From an uncultured Elusimicrobia bacterium (lineage in GTDB: Bacteria; Elusimicrobiota; Elusimicrobia; Elusimicrobiales; UBA9959), in NCBI GenBank assembly GCA_903867985.1, contig CAIPTO010000101.1:1-48185 (forward strand): a DNA stretch of 48,185 nt, given 5' to 3'. This document shows positions 37,718 to 46,276 of the stretch, in pieces. A program made the position numbers and the translations under genes. Under the pieces are notes generated by a model. That model saw only the letters and a list, made by a program, of their open reading frames with translations. It did not search any database and was not told where the DNA came from. Position 1 is the stretch's first letter. The number at the start of each line of letters is the position of its first letter.

Positions 37718-39121
37718 CTAAAACTCGGCGGAACCGGGAACTCTGGGAAAAGCGGTAACATCGCGGATATTGGAGATGCCTGTCACCAGCATCATCATCC
37801 TCTCAAAACCCATTCCGAACCCCGAATGGGGAACTGAACCGAAACGCCTTAGATCAAGATACCACCAGTAACCCTCAGGGGTTATTTTAAAATCGGCCAT
37901 CTTCTTCTCAAGAACATCCAGGCGATTCTCACGCTCGCTGCCGCCGATCAGCTCGCCAATGCGGGGAACAAGCAGGTCCATGCCCCGCACGGTTTTACCG
38001 TCGTCGTTAAGCTTCATGTAGAAAGAACCCACTTCTTTGGGCTTGTTATAAAGTATAGTCGGCTTTTTAAAATAGTTTTCTACAAGAAAACGCTCATGTT
38101 CAGAAGCCAAATCCACACCCCAGCTCACTTTCGCCTCAAAGCGGGCGTTCTCGGGCTCAAGGATCTTTACCGCGTCGGTATAGGCCAGGCGCTCATAGTT
38201 ACTGTCAGTAACATTTTTAAGGGTAGCCATGAGGTCCGTATCCACAAATCTGGAAAACAGATCCATATCCGACTGGCAGTTCTCCAAGACATGCCTGGTA
38301 ATGCTCTTTACAAAATCCTCGGCCAGCGCCATATTATCCTGGAGCTCATAAAAAGCCATCTCGGGCTCGATCTGCCAAAACTCCGCGCAATGGCGGTAGG
38401 TGTTGGAGTTCTCGGCCCTGAACGTCGGGCCAAACGTGTATATCTTACCCAGGGCCAAGGCCATAGTTTCGCCTTCCAACTGGCCGGAAACCGTCAGATA
38501 GGTTTTCTTGCCGAACAGATCCTTTGAGAAATCAATCTCTCCTTTATCCGTTTTGGGCAAAGCAGCCATATTGCCGAGGTCCAGGCTCGTGGCCGTGAAC
38601 ATCTGCCCCGCGCCTTCGCAATCTGAGGCGGTGAGTATCGGGGTGTGAACATAGAAAAAACCGTTGTCGCGGAAATACTTATGAACGGCGAAGGATAGTT
38701 CGGAACGTATACGGAGCATGGCTGAGTACTTATTTGTGCGGGGCCGCAGGTGCGCCACCGTGCGCAAAAATTCATCGGAGGTCTGTTTCTTCTGGATAGG
38801 GAACTTTTCAGGATCGCAGCCGCCGTATACTTCAACTTTTCTGGCGTGCAATTCCACTTTTTGCCTGGCGCCGGCCGGAGCCTCCCGCAGATCCCCGGTA
38901 ATGGCGACTGAAACTCCGGTGACCAGCGTGGGCAGTACGGCTGTAAAATCCCCGTCCTTCGCTTCAAAGATTATCTGCAGATTCTCCCGTGAGGAACCGT
39001 CGTTGACTTCCGCGAAAGAGAAGGTCTTGGAATCGCGTCTGGTCTTTATCCAGCCCTTGACCACTATATTCTCGCGCGCGGCGGCGCTCTTAAGCAGTTC
39101 TTTCACGGTCATGGTTGCCAT
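37718..39121 (-). CDS. asnS: Asparagine--tRNA ligase
   Basis: VKGWIKTRRDSKTFSFAEVNDGSSRENLQII, FRAENSNTYRHCAEFWQIEPEMAF, TGISNIRDVTAFPRVPGSAEF. Confidence 0.96.
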   Translation of the reverse strand: MATMTVKELLKSAAARENIVVKGWIKTRRDSKTFSFAEVNDGSSRENLQIIFEAKDGDFTAVLPTLVTGVSVAITGDLREAPAGARQKVELHARKVEVYGGCDPEKFPIQKKQTSDEFLRTVAHLRPRTNKYSAMLRIRSELSFAVHKYFRDNGFFYVHTPILTASDCEGAGQMFTATSLDLGNMAALPKTDKGEIDFSKDLFGKKTYLTVSGQLEGETMALALGKIYTFGPTFRAENSNTYRHCAEFWQIEPEMAFYELQDNMALAEDFVKSITRHVLENCQSDMDLFSRFVDTDLMATLKNVTDSNYERLAYTDAVKILEPENARFEAKVSWGVDLASEHERFLVENYFKKPTILYNKPKEVGSFYMKLNDDGKTVRGMDLLVPRIGELIGGSERENRLDVLEKKMADFKITPEGYWWYLDLRRFGSVPHSGFGMGFERMMMLVTGISNIRDVTAFPRVPGSAEF

Positions 39122-39146
39122 TTAGAGACTCCAATCAGAGGGGAAA

Positions 39147-39677
39147 CTATTTTTTCTTTTTGACCGGGGGCGGAGGTATCTTTCCCACGGAAACAAGCTC
39201 CAATTCGCAGGTCTTGTCCTCACCGGTATATTCCTCAAGGATATAGCCTACGCCGGGAGCGTAGTAGCGCACGGATTTGCCGGCGTCTCCGCCCGCAAGT
39301 TTAGTCACAACTTTCATGCAGTTCTGAAATTTGCCGGCCTTGATGGAAACTTTGTCGGACATGGAAACTATCTCATTAGCGTCCGGGGCTTCATTCCAGG
39401 TGAAGCCCTCTTTGGGGGGGAGCGGGAACTCCCTGCGCCCTCCGACCATGACGCCGTCCGCTGTGGTCAGCCACTTGGCGTCCCGGGTAATGGTATATTC
39501 GTCGGTGTGCGTATCGCGCAGCTCAAATATCATCTCAACCTGGGCCACGGTCTTACCGGGCTTCTTAACGACCTTGACGATATCAATGAATACTTTGGCA
39601 ATCCCTTCAAATTCCGTGCTCTTATATTTGTATTCGAATCTGGTGCCCTCTTTTAAAGGGAAATATTCCGATGCCAT
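39147..39677 (-). CDS. Hypothetical protein (extracytoplasmic-type beta domain, no recognised family)
   Basis: FPLKEGTRFEYKYKSTEFEG ... VRYYAPGVGYILEEYTG; start taken at MASEYFPL. Confidence 0.65.
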   Translation of the reverse strand: MASEYFPLKEGTRFEYKYKSTEFEGIAKVFIDIVKVVKKPGKTVAQVEMIFELRDTHTDEYTITRDAKWLTTADGVMVGGRREFPLPPKEGFTWNEAPDANEIVSMSDKVSIKAGKFQNCMKVVTKLAGGDAGKSVRYYAPGVGYILEEYTGEDKTCELELVSVGKIPPPPVKKKK

Positions 39678-39842
39678 TTTTTCTCCCGACTTATAAACTT
39701 TTAGCCGCTGCGGCAAACTTCCGGCTGCGCAACTTTAAAATCTGGCGGACGCGAGGACCGCTCGTGAGCAATCATGCTTTGCGCGGTCCGCAAGGGCGCA
39801 GACGATTTTTTGCTTCTCTCTAATCGCCGAGCCGGGGTCGCG

Positions 39843-39860
39843 AAAAACCGCTATGCGGTT
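39843..39860 (-). terminator. Terminator downstream of tRNA-Ala and its fragment
   Basis: On - strand AACCGC-ATA-GCGGTT-TTT. Confidence 0.65.
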
Positions 39861-39900
39861 GATTCGTGACACAGGGATCGAACCTGCTACCTCCACGTTC
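39861..39900 (-). pseudogene. Decayed 3'-half copy of tRNA-Ala
   Basis: - strand AACGTGGAGGTAGCAGGTTCGATCCCTGT vs tRNA AACGAGGAGGTCGCAGGTTCGATCCCTGT (27/29), offset 72 nt. Confidence 0.75.
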
Positions 39901-39931
39901 CGGCAACACACGCGAAGAACGCTTTTAAATC

Positions 39932-40007
39932 TGGTGGACGTGACAGGGATCGAACCTGCGACCTCCTCGTTGCGAACGAGGCGCTCTCCCAACTGAGCTA
40001 CACGCCC
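39932..40007 (-). tRNA. tRNA-Ala (anticodon CGC), CCA encoded
   Basis: GGGCGTGTAGCTCAGTTGGGAGAGCGCCTCGTTCGCAACGAGGAGGTCGCAGGTTCGATCCCTGTCACGTCCACCA; cloverleaf, G3:U70 identity pair. Confidence 0.97.
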
Positions 40008-40040
40008 ATAACAACTACGACGGATTTGAATGCTATCTGT

Positions 40041-41012
40041 TCACTGACCATTTTCCAGCGCCGCTTGCTTAACCCGGTTCTTGGCCTTAAGATGCTCGCT
40101 GAACCGTATATTAAAGATATGTTTGCCTTTTCTGTCAGCCACAAAATACAGCGCGTCTATTCCTGCCGGATTCATTACCGCGTTGACCGAATCGGCGCCC
40201 GGATTGCAAATAGGCCCCGGAGGAAGACCGCCTACCGCGTATGTATTATAGGCGGATTTAAATTTCAGATCTTTATAAGTCAGACCTTTTTTCCAATAAG
40301 TCTGCCCCTTATCCCAGTAACCCAGAGCGTACTGCACGGTCGGGTCGGCTTCCAGCGGCATGCCCTTATAATACCTTTTCAGGTAGACCGCAGCTATTAA
40401 CGGGCGCTCGCTGGCTATCGCCGCCTCTCGCTCCACGATGGAGGCGAGTACGAGGACTTTTTTTTCATCCAGCCCATCCGGAAAACCTTTAGAGAACATC
40501 GGTCTTACCTGTCTGTCAAACTCCAATTTTAGCAAATTTATCACTTCCTGGGCAGGGGTGTTTTTTTTAAACTGATAAGTGGACGGGAACAGGTAGCCCT
40601 CAAGCCGGTCTTTTCGCGCCAACGCCTCAAATTCAGCCCTGTCCGTCACCCCGTTGGCCGCCAAGCGCTCCGCTATCTGCTCCAGGCGCCAGCCTTCGGG
40701 TATCACAATTTTGATGTTATTTATATAGGTATTGTGCAGAATGCGCCACAAAGCCTCTTCCGACGACATATATTTGCGAAAAGAATATTCTCCGGGCATA
40801 ATTTTCTTGCCCGTGCCGGTAACTTTAACCAGCACCCTGAACCAGGTGGCGCTGAAGATCACATCGTTGTTTTTAAGAATAGAAGCCACCTGCCCGGCGG
40901 TAGCTCCCTCGGGGATGACCGCCTGCACTTTCCCGCCAGGCCAGAAAAAATATCCGGAAACCGGGATCGTCAGCAGTATCAGGATGATAAGAATTTTGTT
41001 AATCTTTTTCAT
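40041..41012 (-). CDS. mltG: Endolytic murein transglycosylase MltG (YceG-like)
   Basis: VLASIVEREAAIASERPLIAAVYLKRYYKGMPLEADPTVQYALG. Confidence 0.95.
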   Translation of the reverse strand: MKKINKILIILILLTIPVSGYFFWPGGKVQAVIPEGATAGQVASILKNNDVIFSATWFRVLVKVTGTGKKIMPGEYSFRKYMSSEEALWRILHNTYINNIKIVIPEGWRLEQIAERLAANGVTDRAEFEALARKDRLEGYLFPSTYQFKKNTPAQEVINLLKLEFDRQVRPMFSKGFPDGLDEKKVLVLASIVEREAAIASERPLIAAVYLKRYYKGMPLEADPTVQYALGYWDKGQTYWKKGLTYKDLKFKSAYNTYAVGGLPPGPICNPGADSVNAVMNPAGIDALYFVADRKGKHIFNIRFSEHLKAKNRVKQAALENGQ

Positions 41013-41656
41013 ATCAGTTCTTTGTGATACAGCATCTGATATCGGGGGCCCGCGCTTGTGAGCCGGCTCTCCATCAGGTCCAGGGATGCCACGATATCGG
41101 ATGCATTCAACTCTTGCGCCTTCCCGGCCAGCAAGGCCAGCGCGGCGCTGTCCGGACCAGTTTTCAAATCGCTCTTTTGGCCGCGGCTTAATAAACTTTT
41201 ACCACCGGTCTCAGGTAAAACCCCGATCGTTGCGTCCTGAACCGAACGGGAGGGGTTCACGCGGGCAATCGTTATATGGGCTGAGAACTCGTGCCCGAAA
41301 ACAAACCCTACCGCCGTCAAATCTCCGCAAATCTTTACCGCTATATCCTTAAGTGCGTCACGGCCTTCCTCAAACCCCAGCCACAACACGCGCGGGCGTT
41401 CAAATGAGGGGAACGCTCCTAATCCGCCCAGAGTTACCCGTGTCCGCCCGAAGGTTTCAGCAGCCGCATCAATGCTCTTCATTATCGCCGGAAGCGAAGT
41501 TTGCGGAACATCGCCAAGAAAAGCGTAGGTCAGGTGGATATTACCCGGTTCCACCCATTTTACCGCATTTCCCAGAAGCGGCTTGGCGAATTCCTGCAGA
41601 TCTCGTATCCCGGCAAGAACCGGCGCGGAAAACCCGGAGGCAATGAAAAGGCGCAT
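41009..41656 (-). CDS. thpR: RNA 2',3'-cyclic phosphodiesterase
   Basis: Two HxTx motifs: HLTYAFLGDVP and HITIARV. Confidence 0.88.
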   Translation of the reverse strand: MRLFIASGFSAPVLAGIRDLQEFAKPLLGNAVKWVEPGNIHLTYAFLGDVPQTSLPAIMKSIDAAAETFGRTRVTLGGLGAFPSFERPRVLWLGFEEGRDALKDIAVKICGDLTAVGFVFGHEFSAHITIARVNPSRSVQDATIGVLPETGGKSLLSRGQKSDLKTGPDSAALALLAGKAQELNASDIVASLDLMESRLTSAGPRYQMLYHKELI

Positions 41657-41737
41657 ATTTAAAAAGCCGTTAAGGCCGCGGGATATCAGTCAACTGACAT
41701 GCGTTCATGTTCTTTACCCGCATCCAGCCCGCCGCAT

Positions 41738-42664
41738 TTACTTTTGTTCCTCATCCGGGGCCGCTGCGGCTTTCTTGTTAGCTTTAATTTTAAGCGTCTT
41801 TTTCAAGCGCATCGTCCTCTTGCCCTTTTTATTAACTCTGACGGGCTTATCTATCACCCGCCGTATAATATTGCGCTTGAAAACCCTGTCCCGTACGGCT
41901 GTTTTCCGGGAGTCACTGGCCGGCTTCCAGCTCTTCTTTAGAACATTCAAGCGGGCGCGCATAACAATAATAGACGTCTTATAACGGCTCATGCGGGATA
42001 GCGGCACCGGCCGAAAACGTTTCTGGGATAGGGCGAAAGTCAGTTCGGTGTTTTTTTCCACCAGATATTCTGTCTGGGTCTCGCCATTCCCGACCAGGGG
42101 ACTCACCGCCAACCGGCCCTCGTCAAAAACCGCAACCCCGGTATCCTTGCCCAGCTGAGAATACTCTACGGCGAATTCGGTTCCGCGCACCGCGCAGACG
42201 GCCGAAGGTGTGCGCACCTGCATTTTCAGCTTTTCATCAAGGAAATGCTGTATCTTAGCCGCTATATTCCCGAACTTCAGCGTGAATGCTGCATCGCTCT
42301 TCTTAAGCGAGGATATTGTCAGCTCAGTATTCCTGCCGACCGTGACGACACCCTTATCGTCCAAATAAACCTCGGCCACTCCGTCCGCGGTCTTTATCGA
42401 GTCGTCGGAATCCAGCGGCATCTCGCCTTCCAGAGCGGACCATTCCTCGCTTCCCAAAGCCTTGACCCGCACATTGCCGGATATTTTTTTCAGCCGCGCG
42501 TCCCAGTCCTCATCCTGGCCCTGATTGTATTTGCCGGACTTCATGGCTTCCTGAAGCACCGCCTGATAATCTACCGTCCTGGAAGCGTTCTGGGCGTTAA
42601 TCCCGCCAGGGACTAACACAAAACACAACGCCCAGAGCAATAGGAACAGTTTTTGCATTTGCAT
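41738..42664 (-). CDS. Secreted FecR-domain protein with basic C-terminal tail
   Basis: Signal peptide; DGVAEVYLDDKGVVTVGRNTELTI, VRTPSAVCAVRGTEFAVEY typical of FecR. Confidence 0.8.
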   Translation of the reverse strand: MQMQKLFLLLWALCFVLVPGGINAQNASRTVDYQAVLQEAMKSGKYNQGQDEDWDARLKKISGNVRVKALGSEEWSALEGEMPLDSDDSIKTADGVAEVYLDDKGVVTVGRNTELTISSLKKSDAAFTLKFGNIAAKIQHFLDEKLKMQVRTPSAVCAVRGTEFAVEYSQLGKDTGVAVFDEGRLAVSPLVGNGETQTEYLVEKNTELTFALSQKRFRPVPLSRMSRYKTSIIVMRARLNVLKKSWKPASDSRKTAVRDRVFKRNIIRRVIDKPVRVNKKGKRTMRLKKTLKIKANKKAAAAPDEEQK

Positions 42665-42679
42665 TGCGAACCTTTAAAA

Positions 42680-43852
42680 TTACGCCGTCAGCTTTTTAAA
42701 CTGCCTGCGGCCTACCTGCACCACGCAGTCTTTGGGCTCAAAAATAATATCATCGGAAACTTTCTCTCCGTCCAGTCGCACCGCTCCCTGGGTGATCTGA
42801 CGACGAGCTTCATTCATGCCCTTGCACAGCCCGGAAGCAACCAGGATATAGGAAAGTTTGCCGGCGCGCTCAACCCGGAATGTTTCAATATCGGCAGGGA
42901 TCTCCTTTCTGGAGAAGATCTGCTCAAAGTTTTGGCGCGACAGCTGGGCGTCTTCGGAACGGTGATATTTCTCCACCATCAGCATGGCCAGGCGCTTTTT
43001 TGCTTCCATCGGATGCGCCTTCTTTACTTCTTCCAGGTTCTCTGAGGTGAGCAGCTCATAATACTTATACATCAGCTCGTCGGAAACTGACATCATCTTG
43101 CCGAACATTTCCTGCGGCTCATCGTTCAGGGCCACATAATTCCCATAGGACTTGGACATTTTTTTAACGCCGTCGGTGCCCACCAGAAGAGGCATAGTCA
43201 TCACGACCTGCGGCTCCTGCGAGTAGATTTTCTGCAGGTCGCGGCCCATCAACAGGTTGAAGATCTGATCGGCCCCGCCTAGTTCGATGTCGGCCTTAAC
43301 GGCCACGGAATCGTAGCCCTGAAAAACCGGATAAAGTATCTCAAGCAGGCTGACGGGAGTCCCGGCGGCCATACGGGTCTTAAAATCTTCACGTTCAAGG
43401 AGCCGGGAAATGGTGACGCTCTTGGCCACATTTATAAAATCGGAAACGCCCTTTGACTGATCGCCGGTAAAAGCTTTAAGCCATTCGCTGTTAAAGCGTA
43501 TCTCAGTCTTTTCTTTGTCCAGAACTTTAAAAGCCTGCTGAGTGTAGGTCTCAGCGTTCCTGGCCACAGTCTCGTGGTCTATCATGGGGCGGGTGGAGTC
43601 ACGACCGGAGGGATCGCCTACCTGCGCGGTGAAGTCGCCTATTATCAGCACCACAGTGTGGCCGAGATCCTGGAATTGGCGCAGCTTGGAAAGAACCACG
43701 CTATGGCCTATGTGAAGGTCGCGGCTTGTGGGATCCGCACCGAATTTAACACGGAGTTTTTTGCCTGAAGAGAGTTTTTTAAGCAGATCCTCGCGGCTTA
43801 CGATATCCACTACTCCTCTTGAAAGTTCCGCAAGCGCATTTTCATTGTTCAT
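42680..43852 (-). CDS. tyrS: Tyrosine--tRNA ligase
   Basis: RVKFGADPTSRDLHIGHSVVLSKLRQFQDLGH, KMSKSYGNYV; C-terminal S4 domain. Confidence 0.96.
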   Translation of the reverse strand: MNNENALAELSRGVVDIVSREDLLKKLSSGKKLRVKFGADPTSRDLHIGHSVVLSKLRQFQDLGHTVVLIIGDFTAQVGDPSGRDSTRPMIDHETVARNAETYTQQAFKVLDKEKTEIRFNSEWLKAFTGDQSKGVSDFINVAKSVTISRLLEREDFKTRMAAGTPVSLLEILYPVFQGYDSVAVKADIELGGADQIFNLLMGRDLQKIYSQEPQVVMTMPLLVGTDGVKKMSKSYGNYVALNDEPQEMFGKMMSVSDELMYKYYELLTSENLEEVKKAHPMEAKKRLAMLMVEKYHRSEDAQLSRQNFEQIFSRKEIPADIETFRVERAGKLSYILVASGLCKGMNEARRQITQGAVRLDGEKVSDDIIFEPKDCVVQVGRRQFKKLTA

Positions 43853-44181
43853 AATTCACCCTGTTTTTATAGCGACAATCCCAACACTCTATGATGAGTT
43901 AATATTTTATTAATTTAAAGCCCCCAGTAACAGAAAAATAACAAGGAAATGCCGGTTTGTAGGCTAAAGAACCATCAAGTGCGTTAGCTTTATTGGAGGA
44001 GGCGGCGAGGACATGGGTCGGCGGGCCTTTGCGCAGGGCGAGGCTTAAGATATAAGCGCCGAGCCAGAGCAGGAGCGCGGCCACGGTGTGGCCGATAGCG
44101 TGCCCGACGGGCCCATGCCCTCGCCGCCTACGACTTTACATCTCGCGGTTCTAACTCCAAAGCTAACCAGCCAGGCATTAC

Positions 44182-46206
44182 CTATTTGAAGCTGTAAGGA
44201 TCGGCGGTTATTTTGAATTTTACGGTTTTGGGGGCTTTGAGGGTGCGCAAGCGGCCAAGACACCAGGCCAGGGATTTCTGGTCGGCCAGCTTTATCAGAT
44301 AGTATTCCCTTACCACCTTCGTCTTCTTCGGGTCGTTAAAAGTCATCGGCCCCAGTATCTCCGCGGTCGGCGCGTCCGCCTCATCTCCGGCGGGAGCATC
44401 CAGCGCGGCCAGCACTACCTCCGAAAAATCCGTCATCGCCTTTAAGTCGAAAGAGGCGAAACTTATCCGCACCAACTCGGAAAAGGGGGGATAGAAAAAA
44501 TCTTTGCGCGCCGTCAGCTCGTTTTTGGCGAACTTCAGATAATCCAGCTCCGGCAGGACGGAAAAAATATAATGACTCGGCTGGCGCGTCTGAACGATAA
44601 ACTCCGGGTCCGGCGCCTGCGTCTCGAACAGCGCCGAACCAGCCTCGAACAAAGTTTGAAAGATCTTTTCCGAAGCCCGAAAATCGGCCGCTGAAAGTCC
44701 GGCGTCGCTGTCAACCACTCCGATAACGCTAAGATTGGGGAAATCATGGCCGCGCGCCAGCAGCCGCGTCCCGACCAACACGTCTATTTCGCCCTTCTTA
44801 AATTCCTCATACACCGCCCGCGCGTCTTTTACCGACTTCTTCAGCACATCCCCGTCAAAACGCGCGACCCGTGCCCCAGGTAAAAGTTTCTTAAGATAAG
44901 CCTCTACCTTTTGCGTGCCGGCGCCATTCTCACGAAACACCTTGCCGGCGCATGTGGGACAAACCTCCGGCATCGGTTCCTGTCTTCCGCAGCGCCAGCA
45001 GACGAACCGGCTGACATCGCCTTCCTTTTTAGTGCCCATGGGAACGCGGCAGCGACCGCACCGCTTTATCCAGCCACAGTTGGCGCAGACGGCCAGAGAC
45101 GCATAACCTTTTCTGCCAGCCAGCACCAACGCCTGCCTTTTCCCGTCAACGGCGTTTTTAATCTTATCACCTAGCGGACCGGAGATCATCTCCCAGCGGC
45201 GCGACTGCATGTCTATAATGGTAACCTTCGGGCGGTTTAGAGTCGGGCGCGGAAGATCGGTCCAGGTAAAGCGTCCGGCCTCCACTCCGGCATAGGCTTC
45301 CATCGAAGGCGCAGCGCTGGCCAATATCACGCAGGTCCCGTGGTAAAGTGCGCGCCTCATGACAAGATCACGGGCGTGAAAATTAGGTTCCTGCTCCTCC
45401 GCCTTATATATATCATCCTGCTCCTCATCTATCAGGGCCAGTGAAAGCTGTTTAAAAGGCAGGAAGGCGGCCGAGCGCGCGCCCACCACCACCCTTACCG
45501 CGCCGGTCCGTACGCCATGCCAGGCTTCACGGCGCTGCTTGGGAGTAAGGCGGCTGTGCCAGAGAGCCAGGGCCTCGGGCTTAAATATAGTGCGCAGGCG
45601 CTCTTCAAAAGGGGCGATCAGGTTCAGATCAGGAACCAGACAAAGGACCTGTCCGCCTCCGGAAACGGCCTTTCTGACCAGTTCAAGGTAAATATCGTAG
45701 CGCCCATTTTGCGGCGGGCCTACGAGCAAATGAGCGGCGCCGGTTTTATCAGGCGCGCCCACGAAGCCGGAAAGTTTAGCGGTTATATCTACCAGCGAAG
45801 CGCTTAAAAGCGGGAGCTGTACATCCGTCAGAAAGGCGCCCGGCCGGGCATCCTGCGACGCTGAGGCCGGGGGGAAAGCTTCAGCCATAAACTGCCCGAA
45901 AAAATTCTCTACGGCCAATCCTATCGGGGCGTTCCAGCGATCCTGCATCCAGGCAGCGATCGCAGGGATGTCGTCTTTAAAAACCGGCGCGCTGTCCAAA
46001 AGAGTCTCCGCGCTTTTTATCGCTTTAAAACCGGACAGGTCGACGGCGGAATCATCGTGAAGCCTGATGATCATGCCGATAATCTTTCTGGGACCGAACG
46101 AAGCTAAAACGCGCGCGCCCGGCCGCGCGGCGCCGAGCATTTCTTCTTTAACGCGGTAATAGAAAGTGCGTCTGAGCGGGACCGGGAAGGCTATTTCTGC
46201 GATCAT
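44182..46206 (-). CDS. priA: Primosomal protein N' (PriA) with degenerate ATPase motifs
   Basis: PriA zinc-binding Cys set CANCGW..CGRC..CWRCG..CPTC, GTRLLARGHDFPNLSVIGVVDSDAGLSAADFRASE. Confidence 0.9.
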   Translation of the reverse strand: MIAEIAFPVPLRRTFYYRVKEEMLGAARPGARVLASFGPRKIIGMIIRLHDDSAVDLSGFKAIKSAETLLDSAPVFKDDIPAIAAWMQDRWNAPIGLAVENFFGQFMAEAFPPASASQDARPGAFLTDVQLPLLSASLVDITAKLSGFVGAPDKTGAAHLLVGPPQNGRYDIYLELVRKAVSGGGQVLCLVPDLNLIAPFEERLRTIFKPEALALWHSRLTPKQRREAWHGVRTGAVRVVVGARSAAFLPFKQLSLALIDEEQDDIYKAEEQEPNFHARDLVMRRALYHGTCVILASAAPSMEAYAGVEAGRFTWTDLPRPTLNRPKVTIIDMQSRRWEMISGPLGDKIKNAVDGKRQALVLAGRKGYASLAVCANCGWIKRCGRCRVPMGTKKEGDVSRFVCWRCGRQEPMPEVCPTCAGKVFRENGAGTQKVEAYLKKLLPGARVARFDGDVLKKSVKDARAVYEEFKKGEIDVLVGTRLLARGHDFPNLSVIGVVDSDAGLSAADFRASEKIFQTLFEAGSALFETQAPDPEFIVQTRQPSHYIFSVLPELDYLKFAKNELTARKDFFYPPFSELVRISFASFDLKAMTDFSEVVLAALDAPAGDEADAPTAEILGPMTFNDPKKTKVVREYYLIKLADQKSLAWCLGRLRTLKAPKTVKFKITADPYSFK

Positions 46207-46212
46207 AAGATC

Positions 46213-46246
46213 AGGGTATAGGGGTCAAGGTTAGGGTTTAGGGTTA
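46213..46246. repeat. Array I: period-7 repeat upstream of priA (telomere-like text)
   Basis: AGGGTAT AGGGGTC AAGGTT AGGGTTT AGGGTTA. Confidence 0.65.
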
Positions 46247-46276
46247 ATATTTACAGAGCCGGTTGCCGTCAACCCT

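Noticed and set aside
39735-39992. 85-aa ORF containing EEVAGSIPVTSTRF and VEVAGSIPVSRI
   Set aside because: Translation of the tRNA-Ala T-arm and its decayed copy; a known type of annotation artefact
43899-44263. Short - strand ORFs between tyrS and priA, one with a TM-like stretch (VAALLLWLGAYILSLALRKG)
   Set aside because: GTG start without SD, overlaps the priA 3' end in part; could be a remnant of a membrane protein but not supportable
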